A model generated the notes under the pieces. It was not told where the DNA came from. It made no database searches and worked only from the letters and a program-made list of their open reading frames with translations. This document shows positions 50,599-61,970 of a stretch of DNA of 64,000 nt, piece by piece. The stretch's first letter is position 1; each line of letters opens with the position of its first letter. The position numbers and the translations under genes were made by a program. The DNA lies in assembly GCA_947462335.1 (NCBI GenBank), contig OX381721.1, positions 41,814,488-41,878,487 of the forward strand. Reading direction: 5' to 3'. Origin of the DNA: Harmothoe impar (taxonomy: Eukaryota; Annelida; Polychaeta; Phyllodocida; Polynoidae).

Positions 50599-50738
50599 CC
50601 CCCTCCCTCCCTCCCTCCCTCCCTCCCTCCCTCCCTCCCTCCCTCCCTCCCTCCCTCCCTCCCTCCCTCCCTCCCTCCCTCCCTCCCTCCCTCCCTCCCT
50701 TCCTCCCTCTCCCCTCCCTCCCTCCTTCCCTCCCTCCC
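50599..50738. repeat. (CCCT)n polypyrimidine tract
   Basis: A regular CCCT array of about 105 bp is followed by broken units to about 50738. Mirror-symmetric polypyrimidine of this length can form triplex (H-)DNA. Frames of repeated Ser-Leu-Pro-Pro (plus) and Gly-Gly-Arg-Glu (minus) arise from it and are not proteins. Confidence 0.97.
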
Positions 50739-50807
50739 ACACTATTGCCCCCCTTCTCCCCCTATCCCAGCTCACTGTGTCCACATGTGACGGCCATGAC
50801 TCGCCTG

Positions 50808-50826
50808 TCGCCCCCTCTGGTGGAGG
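50808..50826 (-). promoter_or_regulatory. CTCF-like site
   Basis: The minus strand reads CCTCCACCAGAGGGGGCGA, a CTCF core with one extra G in the run. Confidence 0.45.
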
Positions 50827-51367
50827 TGAGAGCAGACTGAAGTCACGTGATGGGAGTTGGTACGTCCTGGCGGCGACATACGTCAAACAAAGCATGGCGG
50901 CCTGCCTTTCTGTTGTATCAATACCCATAGCCGCACAAATTCCTGATTGCAGAAGCCATTAGGCATGGGTGCCACTACTCCTACTCGGCCCCTCTCAATA
51001 TACTGATCACCTTGTATGGGTAGCCACCCTTAGTTACTACACCTTGTACACCATCTTGTATAGGTAGTCACCTCTACTACACGTTGTCCACCATCATGTT
51101 TCTGGTCCTCATTGAAAGCGAGAGTTAAGTATTGTACGATGAAAACAGTATATATGTAGCAGATTAAGCTTGTTCGGTCCCTGTCTGTACATGTGCCATG
51201 ATGACATGACAACGTAGCCATTGTAACCCAATATTATCATACCAGTTACCCGGGTAAGACATTTGAAATGTTGATAACCACCCTGTATGATAACTTTAGA
51301 TACGTTAAATCGTTCATCTTCGGCATGTATTCAGGTTTCATCGTTCTTTTAGTCCCACCGCCAATAC

Positions 51368-51558
51368 TACACTGTAAATAGTTAGTATAGTTACACAGTG
51401 GGATCTAGTGTAGATCTACAGTCGAATCTACTGTAGAATGGATACTACTGTAGATTTACAGTAGATTCTACTGTTGACCTACAATAATCAGATCTGTACA
51501 CCTACGGTACAATCAACTGTACACCTACGAAAAATGACAACCAACTTTTTACAGTGTA
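51368..51558. mobile_element. TA-type MITE (family Q), third copy
   Basis: It begins TACACTGTAAATAGTTAGTA and ends CCAACTTTTTACAGTGTA, so both ends carry TA and the outermost 10 bp are exactly mirrored. The interior has the family's GTAGATTTACAGTAGATTCT repeats. Confidence 0.85.
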
Positions 51559-51779
51559 CAGCATCACATCATCATGCAGCTGTTATAAAAGGACCGATTT
51601 TGATTCTACCAAGACGATACAGAAGAAAACGTCACAAGCAAAATAGACCACAATGCAATACACAGTGAACTCTAGCAATGTAATTGGCAATCACCACAGC
51701 TAGGCACTATTAGTATAGCGATTCACATCCCCAATGGAGGGAAACTGCAACTGGTCACCACAATATGATTGTAGCCCAT

Positions 51780-52040
51780 AGCCCACCATCGTTTGGCTAG
51801 TACAAGTGTTCCCCCACCAGTGTCAATAGGCAACCGGAAGCCAACAGTCCCCCAGACAGCTACAGTGCCTCCCTCTGGTGGCCGCCGCACACTATGTCAC
51901 TGCGCATGCGCACCGCCAGTGGTTTCCTGGGTAAAGGTAGGATGGCTTCCGGTTCCTGCGGCGCGCGGCGATTGTGGGTAATCGCCGCCACCCGCTCATC
52001 GGGTACAAGTGAGGACTAACGACGCCTCCTGGCGAGTGAT
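51780..52040. promoter_or_regulatory. CpG-rich patch with CTCF-, NRF1- and ETS-like sites
   Basis: A reverse CTCF-like core (GGCCACCAGAGGGAGGCAC, 51865-51883) is followed by the NRF1 palindrome TGCGCATGCGCA (51901-51912), an ETS site (GGCTTCCGGTT, about 51944), a small palindrome (GGCGATTGTGGGTAATCGCC, about 51967) and a weaker reverse CTCF core at 52021-52036. Two more ETS-like sites lie upstream. This set is typical of broad CpG promoters. No first exon is recognisable. Confidence 0.5.
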
Positions 52041-52632
52041 TACTGAACTAGATATGTTTTCATTCCCACTATTGTGACCTAAAGGACATTTTGAAGTGGA
52101 GGGATAGGCAAAGTGGGTACGGGCACGGCGAAATGGTGAGGGAATGAAGCTTTATTATAGCCGAGTGGGAATGGTCGACTGTATAATGTTGACGGAAAGT
52201 GGCAATGTTATTTTGAATAGCAAAAAAGGGACTATTCAAGGGATTTGTCAAGCCCCTGGCATTTACACTGTAGTCCTATAATCATATGAACATTGATACC
52301 ATTATGATACATCAGTGACGTATATATTTTGATATTCATATTTTACTAATAATCATGTCATACACAGCGCCAATTTAAATTTAATTTAATTTGCTTTGGT
52401 CTAAATAATTATACTGATAGACGAAAAATATATTGTAACCACGTGGACGTTTCCTTTCATTATGTAGTACCGAATTTATATTTTGCGTTACAACGATCCG
52501 AGCCATCTTTTGAAAGCGTCTGGAAATTGGTTGTTGAGGTATTGATGACTAATGGAATGACAACAATTGTATATATGATACCTGTCAATCCTAGTTTATT
52601 GGGATTTTCATTCAATGATGTATTCACTCATG

Positions 52633-52663
52633 TATTCTTTCTGCTTTCATTTTAGGTATGTGC
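52633..52663 (+). promoter_or_regulatory. recursive-splice-like site (AG|GTATGT)
   Basis: ATTCTTTCTGCTTTCATTTTAG ends at 52655 and runs directly into GTATGTGC. It has the same fused acceptor-donor form and the same GTATGT as the site at 9101, on the same strand, 43.5 kb away. Confidence 0.35.
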
Positions 52664-52916
52664 CGTGACGTTTCTCAGGCTCTAGATCCACTGGGTATTG
52701 TATCGACTTTTATTACTACATAAATGCCTACACACATTGAACATATGGAATGCCTTATGCTAAAAGTACATGCAAAAAAGGCATTGCAATTTAATAGGGA
52801 GTGACTACAGATACGTATGCGGGAAGCTATCGCATGTTCCCTCAAAAACATAACCCTCCATTTATAACAATAATTGCACCCGGGAAAACAAGCTAACCTT
52901 TTCACACATCTACATG

Positions 52917-53120
52917 ACGTTGACATTGACGTAACCTGGACGTGACGTCGTGGACGTGCAATAATCAGACCAGGCAGGGCGAAACAGCAACAATACGCGT
53001 GTTTCCCTTTGTGGTGGTCATGTTAATTCAGATGAAAGGTTTGATGCCGTAGGTTGCCGTAGGTACGGCGTCAAAGGGGGTTGTGATGACGTACAAAGGA
53101 CGTACATTGATCTGACGTAG
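52917..53120. promoter_or_regulatory. cluster of ACGT (CRE half-site) motifs
   Basis: Eight ACGT cores lie within about 200 bp, including GACGTTGACATTGACGTAAC and GGACGTGACGTCGTGGACGT. The ATF/CREB family binds TGACGT. CpG-containing repeats this dense are unusual in the AT-rich surroundings. They may be partly a decayed short repeat. Confidence 0.4.
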
Positions 53121-53739
53121 GTAGGACATATGGAGCAGCTCACAGAGCCGCTCACTGTGCGGTTCTCACGCTCAGGCAGCCTTAATCAAGCCGAATTGAT
53201 GCGTTAATTAGTGACATTAGATGAGCAGGAAGATCTATCCCCTTATCCCCCTCCCAGCCTCATATGATTGTGAGTATAAGCAGGCACTTGTTTTCAATAT
53301 AGTAAATACATATTATGTGGAGATCTTCAAAGATGAGTTTATTGAATGGTATATGATGATAGTTTTGCTTAGCTTTTGTGTTTTTAAACAAATCAAAGGT
53401 TCCTTACTCCACTTCTAATGCTTCGTAATTAGCAGGATATTTGTTTCCGCAAAGCATATATATATTATTCTTTAAGTGTAGATTGATTCATTATCAAACA
53501 GAGCTCCACTTCCACATGGAAAATTAACATCTATGATTTCCAATGTTGGTATATTTATGAATAATTTCTAACACATTGTAAATGATATAAGTACATCTTC
53601 ATAATATATTCCCCTCCGGCCCGCGTCTTCCTGCCTCCACTCCAACCAGAAAGAAATCTGAATCTGAATTTGTATTAAAGACTTATCAACAGAGTTTATT
53701 TAGACAAATGTACAGGGTCCTTCTTCACCTTAAATCCTC

Positions 53740-54060
53740 GCTATATGAATAGACACAGCAGCACACACACACACCCTGGCGGCAACCCGCTAGAACCTGC
53801 CCCTCTCAGGTATCGACAAAAGTGGTCAAAGTCGCCACCACAAAGACAAGATGGCGAACGACTCACTCTCCCCGCAGAGATGGGGCTGAACTCAATCGCT
53901 CTCCAAGCGTGGGAGCGGGACAGCTGATGGCTGGTGCTGTGACGTTAGGTGGCGCTAAGGTCGGTGGTGGTGGGGCTGGAAGGGGTGCTGGGAGTGGTGG
54001 TGGGGTTGGCAGGGGGGCTGGGAGATGAGTGGCCCCCAGCTAATGGAGCTGCCACGTTAA
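53740..54060. promoter_or_regulatory. GC-rich patch with CTCF- and YY1-like sites
   Basis: It contains a reverse YY1-like CGCCATCTTG (53848-53857), a forward CTCF-like TTAGGTGGCGCTAAGG (53945-53960) and a G-rich run (about 53965-54028) with several GGGG blocks that could form a quadruplex. Frames here are G-rich low-complexity sequence. Confidence 0.4.
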
Positions 54061-54229
54061 ACAAAGCAAGGACCAGTGGCCACCCAACTCTCTGTGCAGT
54101 TATAGCGGGCCATGTGTCAAAAAATGAACACTTTGTATATGTTATTTTTCCTATGGTAGAAATTAAAAAAAAAGTATTTCTGCTAGCCCCTATTAACTGG
54201 GGCTAGAGTGGGGGGACTGGTTCACAGGG

Positions 54230-54885
54230 AGAGGTCGTACATATCTTTGCTTTAGTATTAGCACAATTGGTCAATTATGCATGTTAGTCCACATGTTAGT
54301 CATAAGTAATTGAACAAAGCACTGCACAATGCATTTATTCTCAGCTGATTCCAATGCATCCTGGAAATTCGCAAAAGCCATACTTTAGACTGACATCGTG
54401 CTTTTTTTGCACATTGAACACCCCATGACAGTGTTTGTCACCTCGCTAAAATGTCCTCACTGGTGCAGACCTGAAGCCCATGGTAGAAATGATATTGACA
54501 TGTCCATCTCTATCCTGCCAGATAGACAATAAGCCTGCAGTATCTGGCTCTATTTATATGCAATGAGAACCCCCCCCCCCACCCCCTCCCCCCTCCCCCC
54601 CCCCCCCATTGCTGGTATTATAACGCCACAGGCATTTTCTATACTATACTGAGGCCATATCCTTCCCTCGTACCACCCACCATCACCCACCCCCACCCCC
54701 ACACACTCATACACACACCAACAGCACCCCAGCAGGGCCGATGTAATGGTACTCGAACAATAAGTCTTTAATTAACTATTGGATCATCTTAGGGGTAATT
54801 AGTTAAGACAGAAACCATTGATTGACAGCCTCAATCTGCTACTAAAAGTGTCCTCTTCTCTCATATTAATACCCCAGAACCCCTA
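54230..54885. other. non-coding stretch
   Basis: No gene is supported. A long poly-C-rich tract lies at 54570-54608 and a CACCCC-rich run at 54675-54720. Confidence 0.5.
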
Positions 54886-54889
54886 GCTG

Positions 54890-55041
54890 TAACCCTTAAA
54901 GGGCCGCTTAATACTCAAATGTGCTATGCCATCTGTCGTCATGATGCAGGAACGCAGGCCTGGCGAGTCTATTCTGGCTATGCATGCTAACAGCAGGCAT
55001 AGTGCATTAGTTAAAGCACCATGCGGCCCTGAAAGGGTTAA
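54890..55041. mobile_element. piggyBac-like MITE, copy 10 (internally deleted)
   Basis: The ends AACCCTTAAAGGGCCGCTTA and CACCATGCGGCCCTGAAAGGGTTAA (read in parts) are both kept. At 152 bp it lacks about 90 bp of the interior found in other copies, including the second half of the central palindrome. Confidence 0.85.
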
Positions 55042-55199
55042 TGATGGCAGCCATACCATGGAGACATCAACCATAATTCTGAAACCATTACCGCCGAGGT
55101 GCACAGAGCAGATAAAAAAGGAAACATCTTTCTCTACACCACTCGTTTACATGATGGGGCGAGTTGACATTAATTGTATTTAGAGTAAGTAAGCGGACA

Positions 55200-56270
55200 A
55201 ATGACGCTATAAGTGGTGCGATGGGTGGGATTGGGTGTGAGATGGGGGGCTGGAGGAAAAAAATGGAAGTTCATATAGGCCCTGGATGGGGCCCTGTGTG
55301 TCCATTAAAGGCGTTTGTGGCTGCTGTAAACATGAATCTATCGTCTCCAGAAGCCGTCCGCTTATGGCCCCCAGGAGCCACCTTTATATGTCAAAAGCTG
55401 CCTACCCCTACAGCCCACACTCCAGAGGCACTTCACTGGGTTCTTCAACGGAAGGGTCTATACTTTGAGAGACAGCGTTCCACCCTGAGGCTACACATGT
55501 ATGTCTATTTTGTAACCTTACTTCATTTCAGCCAGGGGTTGTACATGGTTAAGCTTTAGCTTTGTTGGTAGTTCAAAGGAAGAGGAGTTGAACTAGTTTA
55601 AAGCTATCATTTTCTCTATACATGTATTATTATGATAGTTTAATAGCTAATAAATACATAGAGGCTAAAACAGTAGGTGTCATTTTCTTTGTTCTTGACG
55701 CGTTTGACACTGACCTAACTCTCTGAGTGAACCCAATTTTTTATTTCATGTGTTTTCAAAAATGACAAATGTTCCTCCGATAAATGCGGTTTGTTTACAG
55801 GCTTAGTCATTTCTAATAACGCTACAAATATAGTTTCTCCAAACGTTTGAGTCTGAAATAGTGAAAAGAATATTGCTCACAACCTTGATAATATTGATCT
55901 GTATAGAAGCGTTTATTCACACTTTCTACATACTACTACTGGTATGTTGAGTTCTCAGGCACTCGTTCATGATCTAAACTATATTCCCCAGAATATGGCG
56001 AAACCGACACAGATTACCTTGTTGAACTAAACCAGTATTAAGACTTGCCTTATCCCCGAAGGTGACAGAAGGTAACCTATTACCATTATCATTAATAAAT
56101 GACCAGTGTGATAACATGTATTGTGACAACAAACCTAGGGCACATGTTTTAGCACTCTAAACATGTCCTTGGAGAGCAATGGCCAACACAGGCGACTCAT
56201 TCCCCAAGCATATGGTCCAGCCTGAGCTCTAGATGGAACCTCCATGGTTAACATCACTGTGAATGGGTGC
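55200..56270. other. non-coding stretch
   Basis: No gene is supported. The 131-codon frame at 55164-55559 shows no recognisable domain. The rest is AT-rich and unique. Confidence 0.45.
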
Positions 56271-56273
56271 TTT

Positions 56274-56295
56274 AAGGCCGCTAGAGGCAGCAGTA
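56274..56295 (+). promoter_or_regulatory. CTCF-like site
   Basis: The core GGCCGCTAGAGGCAGCAG is a strong forward CTCF match. It is the last one seen in the window. Confidence 0.5.
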
Positions 56296-56514
56296 TATAC
56301 TGAGGTATATGCATGTGTACTTTACCCTCCCTGGATGCCCTTTATATTATGGTACATCAAACACATTATACCTACCTGCCACTCAACATCTTCCGTCAAC
56401 CCTCCCTCCCAAGAACCTGTACATTCCTGCACCCACCCCACTCACTCCACCTACTTCTCTTTCCAACGACTCTGGCCCCCAAACTCGCCCCCTCCCTTAA
56501 TTTGGCTAATCATG

Positions 56515-56545
56515 ACGTATTCATGATGACGTTGACGTCAATGCC
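56515..56545. promoter_or_regulatory. CRE cluster
   Basis: TGACGTAT, GATGACGTTG and a perfect TGACGTCA (56533-56540) lie within 30 bp. Confidence 0.45.
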
Positions 56546-56662
56546 GTCAGAGGGCTGTCGGTATGACATTGTAGTGTGTATAGCAGTGTCTACCTGAAAG
56601 TGTAGACAGAGACAGTCGCTGAATCAATAGCGTATTAAAGGGTTCTTGAGGAATCAGAAAAA

Positions 56663-56887
56663 TGTGCCTCTACATGGGTAAAAATCGACACGGGCGACAC
56701 GGCGACACGGCCCTTTTAGGCCATTTTAAAAATCGACGGACACAGGAAAATCAGGGATAAAAATCGACCCATAGACATTCTTCTCTAAGTTCTTATATAC
56801 CTAAAAATCGACACGATTTTATGGACGTTTTGCTAAAAATCGACACGGCGACACAGTCAAAATTGTGAGGACCCATGTAGAGGCACA
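56663..56887. mobile_element. 225-bp element with 17-bp inverted ends
   Basis: TGTGCCTCTACATGGGT at the left is repeated exactly in reverse complement (ACCCATGTAGAGGCACA) at the right. The interior holds AAAAATCGACACGGCGACAC near each end and two further AAAAATCGAC pieces, with CGACAC repeated. No coding capacity and no second copy are seen. The flanking A runs hide any target duplication. Confidence 0.75.
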
Positions 56888-57497
56888 AAAATGGCTTGCA
56901 TTGGCTAAACTGCGATTGATAGACTTCTATAAACGCATAAGGCTCACTAATGATAGTCACTAAATTATGAATACATCTTAAGATAATATACAGGTACCCC
57001 ATTATAAATATGACTGTACTTCATTTGACCAAAAAGTAGGATCAAGACAAAGGATAGCCCGGTGAGGACTTTTTGTCAGACTAGAGTGGAGATGGGTAGA
57101 GCATAGCTGTCCGACATAGGTTCCACACGCTGAGATCATAGTGGTTATCACAGAGGACACATTGGGTAAGAAGTGGCTGTCTTTGTTGAGTTGTGTCATT
57201 TGTATACACATAGGGAGGCTGCAATAACCTCACGAATAGTATTACCACTAGCTGACGTTGGCAGTGCTGTAGGTCAGTTAGCTATGGGGGAGTGCTGTTA
57301 TACCATATATGATTGGCTAGTTGGCAGTCAGTTTTAACAGCACCGAATATCCTTATTAGGCTGACCTCAGTTAGCCCCAGGAGAGGGATCTTTAGAGGTT
57401 ATATGATGATGTAATAATTATACTCGATGCTGTACTTGAGCTAGATAGCAATATACGGAAGATGATTCAGGAAAATTCGAATTCAACCTTTTAATAT

Positions 57498-57718
57498 GCC
57501 AAAAAAAGAGGTTGGTTTCCGGTAACATGGTCTGAAAAGCTAGACGCGTGGCCGGCCGATTTAAACTTCTTTTTTTTGCTTTCCAGAGTTTTGAATTTTT
57601 CGCCATAAAACCTTAATGATTGTCTGATTAAAAAAACAGAAATAAAATAAAAAAGGATAACCTGGCACTGTTTTGTTTTAGAGCCGGTCGGATACCCAGA
57701 AACAAACCTTTTTTGGCC
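57498..57718. mobile_element. T-rich inverted-repeat element, family D
   Basis: The left end (GCCAAAAAAAGAGGTTGGTT, then TCCGGTAAC) is mirrored at the right (GGATACCCAGAAACAAACCT, then TTTTTGGCC). The GGCCGGCCGATTTAAACTTC and T-run interior resembles the element at 22439-22735. Confidence 0.6.
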
Positions 57719-58019
57719 TTATCCATATTAAGATTGCTTCAGTATGTAATACTAGCACATCAAGCAGCCTACTGAGTGCAAGATGTTCTATCTGAGACCC
57801 ATATGGTACAATGTATTAGGTTACTTACCACACCCAAGTGGTCTAATGGAAAAGGAAGTATATATAAAACTTTATTTGATATTTATGAAAGCACATTATT
57901 GAACACCAACACAACATACCTGCACAGAACACGTTTCAATAAGAGGCTGATATGACTCGTTCTGTCAGAAGTAGGTCAGAACCGTGGAGTAATATCTGAT
58001 TGGATTAAGACCAGGTCAT

Positions 58020-58080
58020 GTGTCCTTAGAACGCGACCGGAAGTGTCAGGACGCATGCGCCGTTGCGCCAGAAGTCACAC
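58020..58080. promoter_or_regulatory. ETS and NRF1-like sites
   Basis: CGACCGGAAGTGTC (ETS) and ACGCATGCGCCG (NRF1-like) lie within 30 bp, directly left of the inverted-repeat element at 58081. They may be part of a promoter interrupted by that element, or simply CpG-rich flank. Confidence 0.35.
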
Positions 58081-58300
58081 AGGGGCACATGCTAGTCTGT
58101 CCCTGCCTCCATTGAATAATGGAGTCTGTTAACCACCAGAGCGTTCTGCTGGGGAAAGCCGTCAGGTCCCAAACTGCTTAAATAGGGAATCCAGAGCAAT
58201 GACGTCATATATCGTGGCCAATAGCAGCCATGCACACATTGGTGTTTAACTGACTCTATTACCCAATGGAGGCAGGGATAGACTAGCAAACCGTGCCCCT
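58081..58300. mobile_element. 220-bp element with long (about 57 bp) inverted ends
   Basis: The left arm (AGGGGCACATGCTAGTCTGT, CCCTGCCTCCATTG) is mirrored by the right arm (CAATGGAGGCAGGGATAGAC, TAGCAAACCGTGCCCCT). The unique core of about 105 bp holds a perfect CRE (58200-58207) and a CCAAT box (GGCCAATAGC). The ends recall hAT-type CAGGGGC termini, but no 8-bp target duplication is evident. A regulatory cassette inside a foldback element is notable. Confidence 0.75.
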
Positions 58301-58309
58301 CATCCCTTT

Positions 58310-60020
58310 ACCCCACTTCATCCCTTCCCTCCACCTCTGTGCAATTTCTTGTTGGTTATTGGCCACAACTGCCCGCTGCATGTCGCCACTGGTGCCGGAA
58401 GTGGCCCAGTTCCGTGCACCGGTCTAACGCTGCTTGCTACCCGTTGCGACGGCAGTCCAGGGGACATCGTTATCCTTGACCCCCCCCCCCCCCCACACAC
58501 ACACATCCTTGCACCCTGCATGACTGCCAAATGGTCCGGATGTAGGTGTGGCTTTGGCCGTTAGGGGTTCTGTGCGGGCGTTTTAAGGGTTCCCGTTCCT
58601 TTTATGTATTTCTGATTTGGTTAGAGCTCGGCGATGGCATCGATATCTGAATGACCATGCAGCTTTTGAGTCTCTTGATCTAGAGGCATTGCAGATGTAG
58701 GGGGCATTTGATAATACTTGACATAAACTGCTATACTGTTCACAGAGTAATACAATTGCTTACTAACTGCATTTAATTCCTTTGTACCTCAGTCGTTAGT
58801 CCATAGCTTTGTCTAAAGTCCATACACCAAATAGACACGATCACAGTATCAACACTAAGGTTTGGCTTACAATTCGTTGCTTTACCAAATGCTAAGACGC
58901 TGGTGTCAAATCCTATATATGATGCCTTAAAATGTATCACACATACATATAATATATCTAAAGGTGTACTTGGAATCCATGTCATCCAAAACAAATGGGT
59001 TTCAGACAAGGCCAAAGAACGTGGATTAAACATGTTTTAGTGCACAACCCACACATAGTATTTGAGACATCAATAAATGTCAAGGAAGGGGCTCTGGCTC
59101 TTGTCTTGTTTTAAATAAAAGCCCCTGGAGAAGCAATAGGCAGTTCCACCCACAGCCCACAGTGCTGCCATCCAGGTCACGCCCGGAGGTTGTCATAGGC
59201 CCTAAGCCCCATGGTACACGAGGGACTCCTATACCAGGAGGGTGGCAGGTCCCCCGGGTGGTAGGCACTGGAGGGAGGTGTATGAGTAGTACATGACTAT
59301 GGGGCTTTGGGCCTGGAGGAAGGGGAGGGGGCTGCAGTGACGACTGCAAGGCGAGACGCTGTCATATACTATATATTATATGGACTTATAACTGGTTGTC
59401 CTGTGTAAGTCACCATCATTGTACTGCTACGATATGTCTTCTTCATACAAATTAGCACCATACTCCTGTGCTTAAAGAGAGTGTGGCTTGTCCATGGGAA
59501 TATACCAAGTAACACAGTTATCAATTGCATAGAGTGCTCATACAAGCCACTAGTATTATCGCAAGTGTGATGCAATCGACCGGTTACACCCATGTTAGCC
59601 AATGCTGTATGTAACCACTGGTGCAAGCAGTGCTCTCTCTCACACCTCCATGCAGGTGTTGTACGGGTGGTAGGAGAAGAGATAGGAAGGGTGGGAGGGA
59701 TTCGGTTCCAACCGAGGCTAAATGCGATTATATCGACAGTATTGTCACACCGGAGAGAGCAGTATCCTCTCCCTCTACATCCCCACCCCTGCCCACCGTT
59801 ACCCTACCCAACATCCTCCTCCATAGAGCTGGTTCTCTAGATATAGGACCCGGTGAGGTCCCCCTTCAACCCTCTCAGTGCCTACCCTCATCTCCTCCAG
59901 GGCGGGGACATGGTGAATTCGGCTGGACAAGTGGCAGTCAATTTGGCTGGGTTTTTGGTGACAGAGTTGATAACGGGCCCACCCCTGTCTGCCTTCTATG
60001 GCTGCTCATCCTCACAGAAT
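58310..60020. other. non-coding stretch
   Basis: No gene is firmly supported. A poly-C/(CA)n compound repeat lies at 58480-58504. The left part of the 278-codon frame that runs into the 12-bp array begins at 59621. Confidence 0.45.
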
Positions 60021-60021
60021 A

Positions 60022-60333
60022 TAGCCAACCATACAGCCCACCATACAGCCAACCATACACTCAGCATACAGCCAGCCATACAGCCCACCATACAGACTAC
60101 CATATAGCCGAACATACAGCCCACTATATAGCCCACCATAGAATCCAGCATACAGCCCACCATACAGCCCAGCATACAGCCCGCCATGCAGCCCACCATA
60201 CAGCCCACCATACAGCCCACCATACAGCCCAGCATACAGCCCACCATACAGCCCAGCATACAGCCCGCCATACAGCCCACAATACAGACTACCATACAGT
60301 CCACCATACAGTCCACAATATAGCCCACCATAT
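60022..60333. repeat. 12-bp minisatellite (CATACAGCCCAC)n
   Basis: About 25 units of CATACAGCCCAC and variants (CCAG, CCGC, GACTAC). Because 12 is a multiple of 3, all frames lacking a stop in the unit stay open: His-Thr-Ala-His on the plus strand and Gly-Gly-Leu-Tyr or Gly-Cys-Met-Val on the minus strand. The 278-codon frame 59621-60457 is largely due to this, although its first 130 codons lie in unique DNA and are also open. Confidence 0.95.
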
Positions 60334-60851
60334 CCCATTATCCGACCTTGCCTATATTTACACCACTAGCTTTGCCCACGCTGACCATCTAATTTTTCCA
60401 TCTGCGATATTTAGGACAAGTGTTGCACTTTGCACCCAATTTTACGTCAAATTTTAAGTGCATTGATTTTATCGAATCGCATACCTACCATATCACGATC
60501 TTGTTTACTTGATGCAAACATGGCGTCTGCTATATAGTAGAGTAAATATGTAACAATTTCAGCAGGTTTTTGGCACCTCTGGCAGAAAACATGAAAAGTT
60601 GCACACAGGGTCTTTACATAATACTGAACTCATATCAAAGAGGATACATGATTTTTGACGAGTATTTCCACATGAAAATAAACATTAAACTCAAAAAGTA
60701 TGAAAATGAAGAATAAACCAATAAAATATCACACATGTTAATTAGAAGGGCTTACACCTTATAATAGGGCTGAACTAGGGTAATATGATAATGCTGATTC
60801 CAAATCTGCTATCTGTATGATGGTATCTAGAAATGATCAAGGCCAGAATCA

Positions 60852-60864
60852 AGGTCAAAGGTCA
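60852..60864 (+). promoter_or_regulatory. DR1 nuclear-receptor-like site
   Basis: AGGTCAAAGGTCA is a perfect DR1, preceded by a further half-site (AAGGCCAGAATCAAGGTCA). Confidence 0.45.
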
Positions 60865-61320
60865 GAAATCCACTAAACATCAATACATGTATAAGAAAAC
60901 ACTTGCATGGTCATCTGCTCTTTGGGTGTCTGCCTGTCTGTCTGTGTGTCTGTCTATGTGTCTGTCTGTGTGTCCCTTCACTGATAACAATACCCATCTA
61001 CCCATAGTCAGTAGTGACTATACCACAATATTTTGGCTCCTGTAGTCAGGGGACTATACAACTTAGCCACATATCAGTTATAAGAGTAGACAGGAGTGAC
61101 TATATTTGGATCACACAAATTGATGATGTCACAGGAATGTGTGCACAAGAAACAGTTAGGATTCAAAATTGAATGCTCAACTGACTTCAGGTAGGCACAT
61201 CTTATTCATCTAAATCACTCCTTTACACATTTCCCTGTGCATTGGATTGTGTGTTAATGTTGAGCACGCTTACATCATAGAACACATAGATTCTCAAGTT
61301 TGATTAAAATTAGCATGTGC

Positions 61321-61630
61321 TTTTGTCCAAATGTGACACAACCAGCGACTTTATAGCTTATGGGTCTGTGCCTAAAAGCCCAGAAAAGGCTGTTTAAACT
61401 TTACGGGGCAAAAAATGTGTCTCTAAAGTTCGCGTTTAGCCTCATAAATCAGTGAATATTCAACCGATTTCTGGAAAGCCTAGGCCATCTGCTTCATGAA
61501 GCATAAGTAGCAAGTAGCTTCTCTTCCATTCTGACTGCTCCCATTTGCTGATGATTAAAGACAAGTGTGACCCAACCAGTGACTTTGGGGCTTATGGGTC
61601 TGTGCCAAAAGGCTCAGAAAAGGATCATTT
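61321..61630 (+). repeat. pair of diverged direct repeats
   Basis: AACCAGCGACTTTATAGCTT followed by ATGGGTCTGTGCC (61340) recurs as AACCAGTGACTTTGGGGCTT and the same continuation at about 61574, each followed by AAAAGGCT. About 75 bp is shared across a 235-bp period. Near 61750 AATCAAGTCAATCGGACC resembles a phrase common in degenerate animal repeats. Confidence 0.6.
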
Positions 61631-61970
61631 CTTTTCCCCCCACTTTGTATCGTACCCCCCATCCATCTGTTCACCCCCCCCTTTGGAAATGCTCTTCTAC
61701 ATGTAGCTAGTTATGAGGTGCCCGGGTTTAGCTTTCAAATGCTTCAAGAATCAAGTCAATCGGACCCGCGGTTGCTGAGCTATTTCATTTTAAATATTTG
61801 CGAGAGGCAGTAAGCCATGTATTGGCATGGATGGTCACAAATTCTGATCATGTAATGGTGGATCTCTAGGCATCCGGACTAGGATGTACAGAAGTTGACT
61901 GGATAAAGGGTCATTGTGTGCTAGGCCTATGCCCCATCCTCATCTACCTCTTACAGTGGTGCTAGGACAG

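Noticed and set aside
50390..50962. 190-codon plus-strand frame and the 125-codon minus-strand frame opposite it
   Set aside because: Both are created by the (CCCT)n tract; residues outside the tract show no domain.
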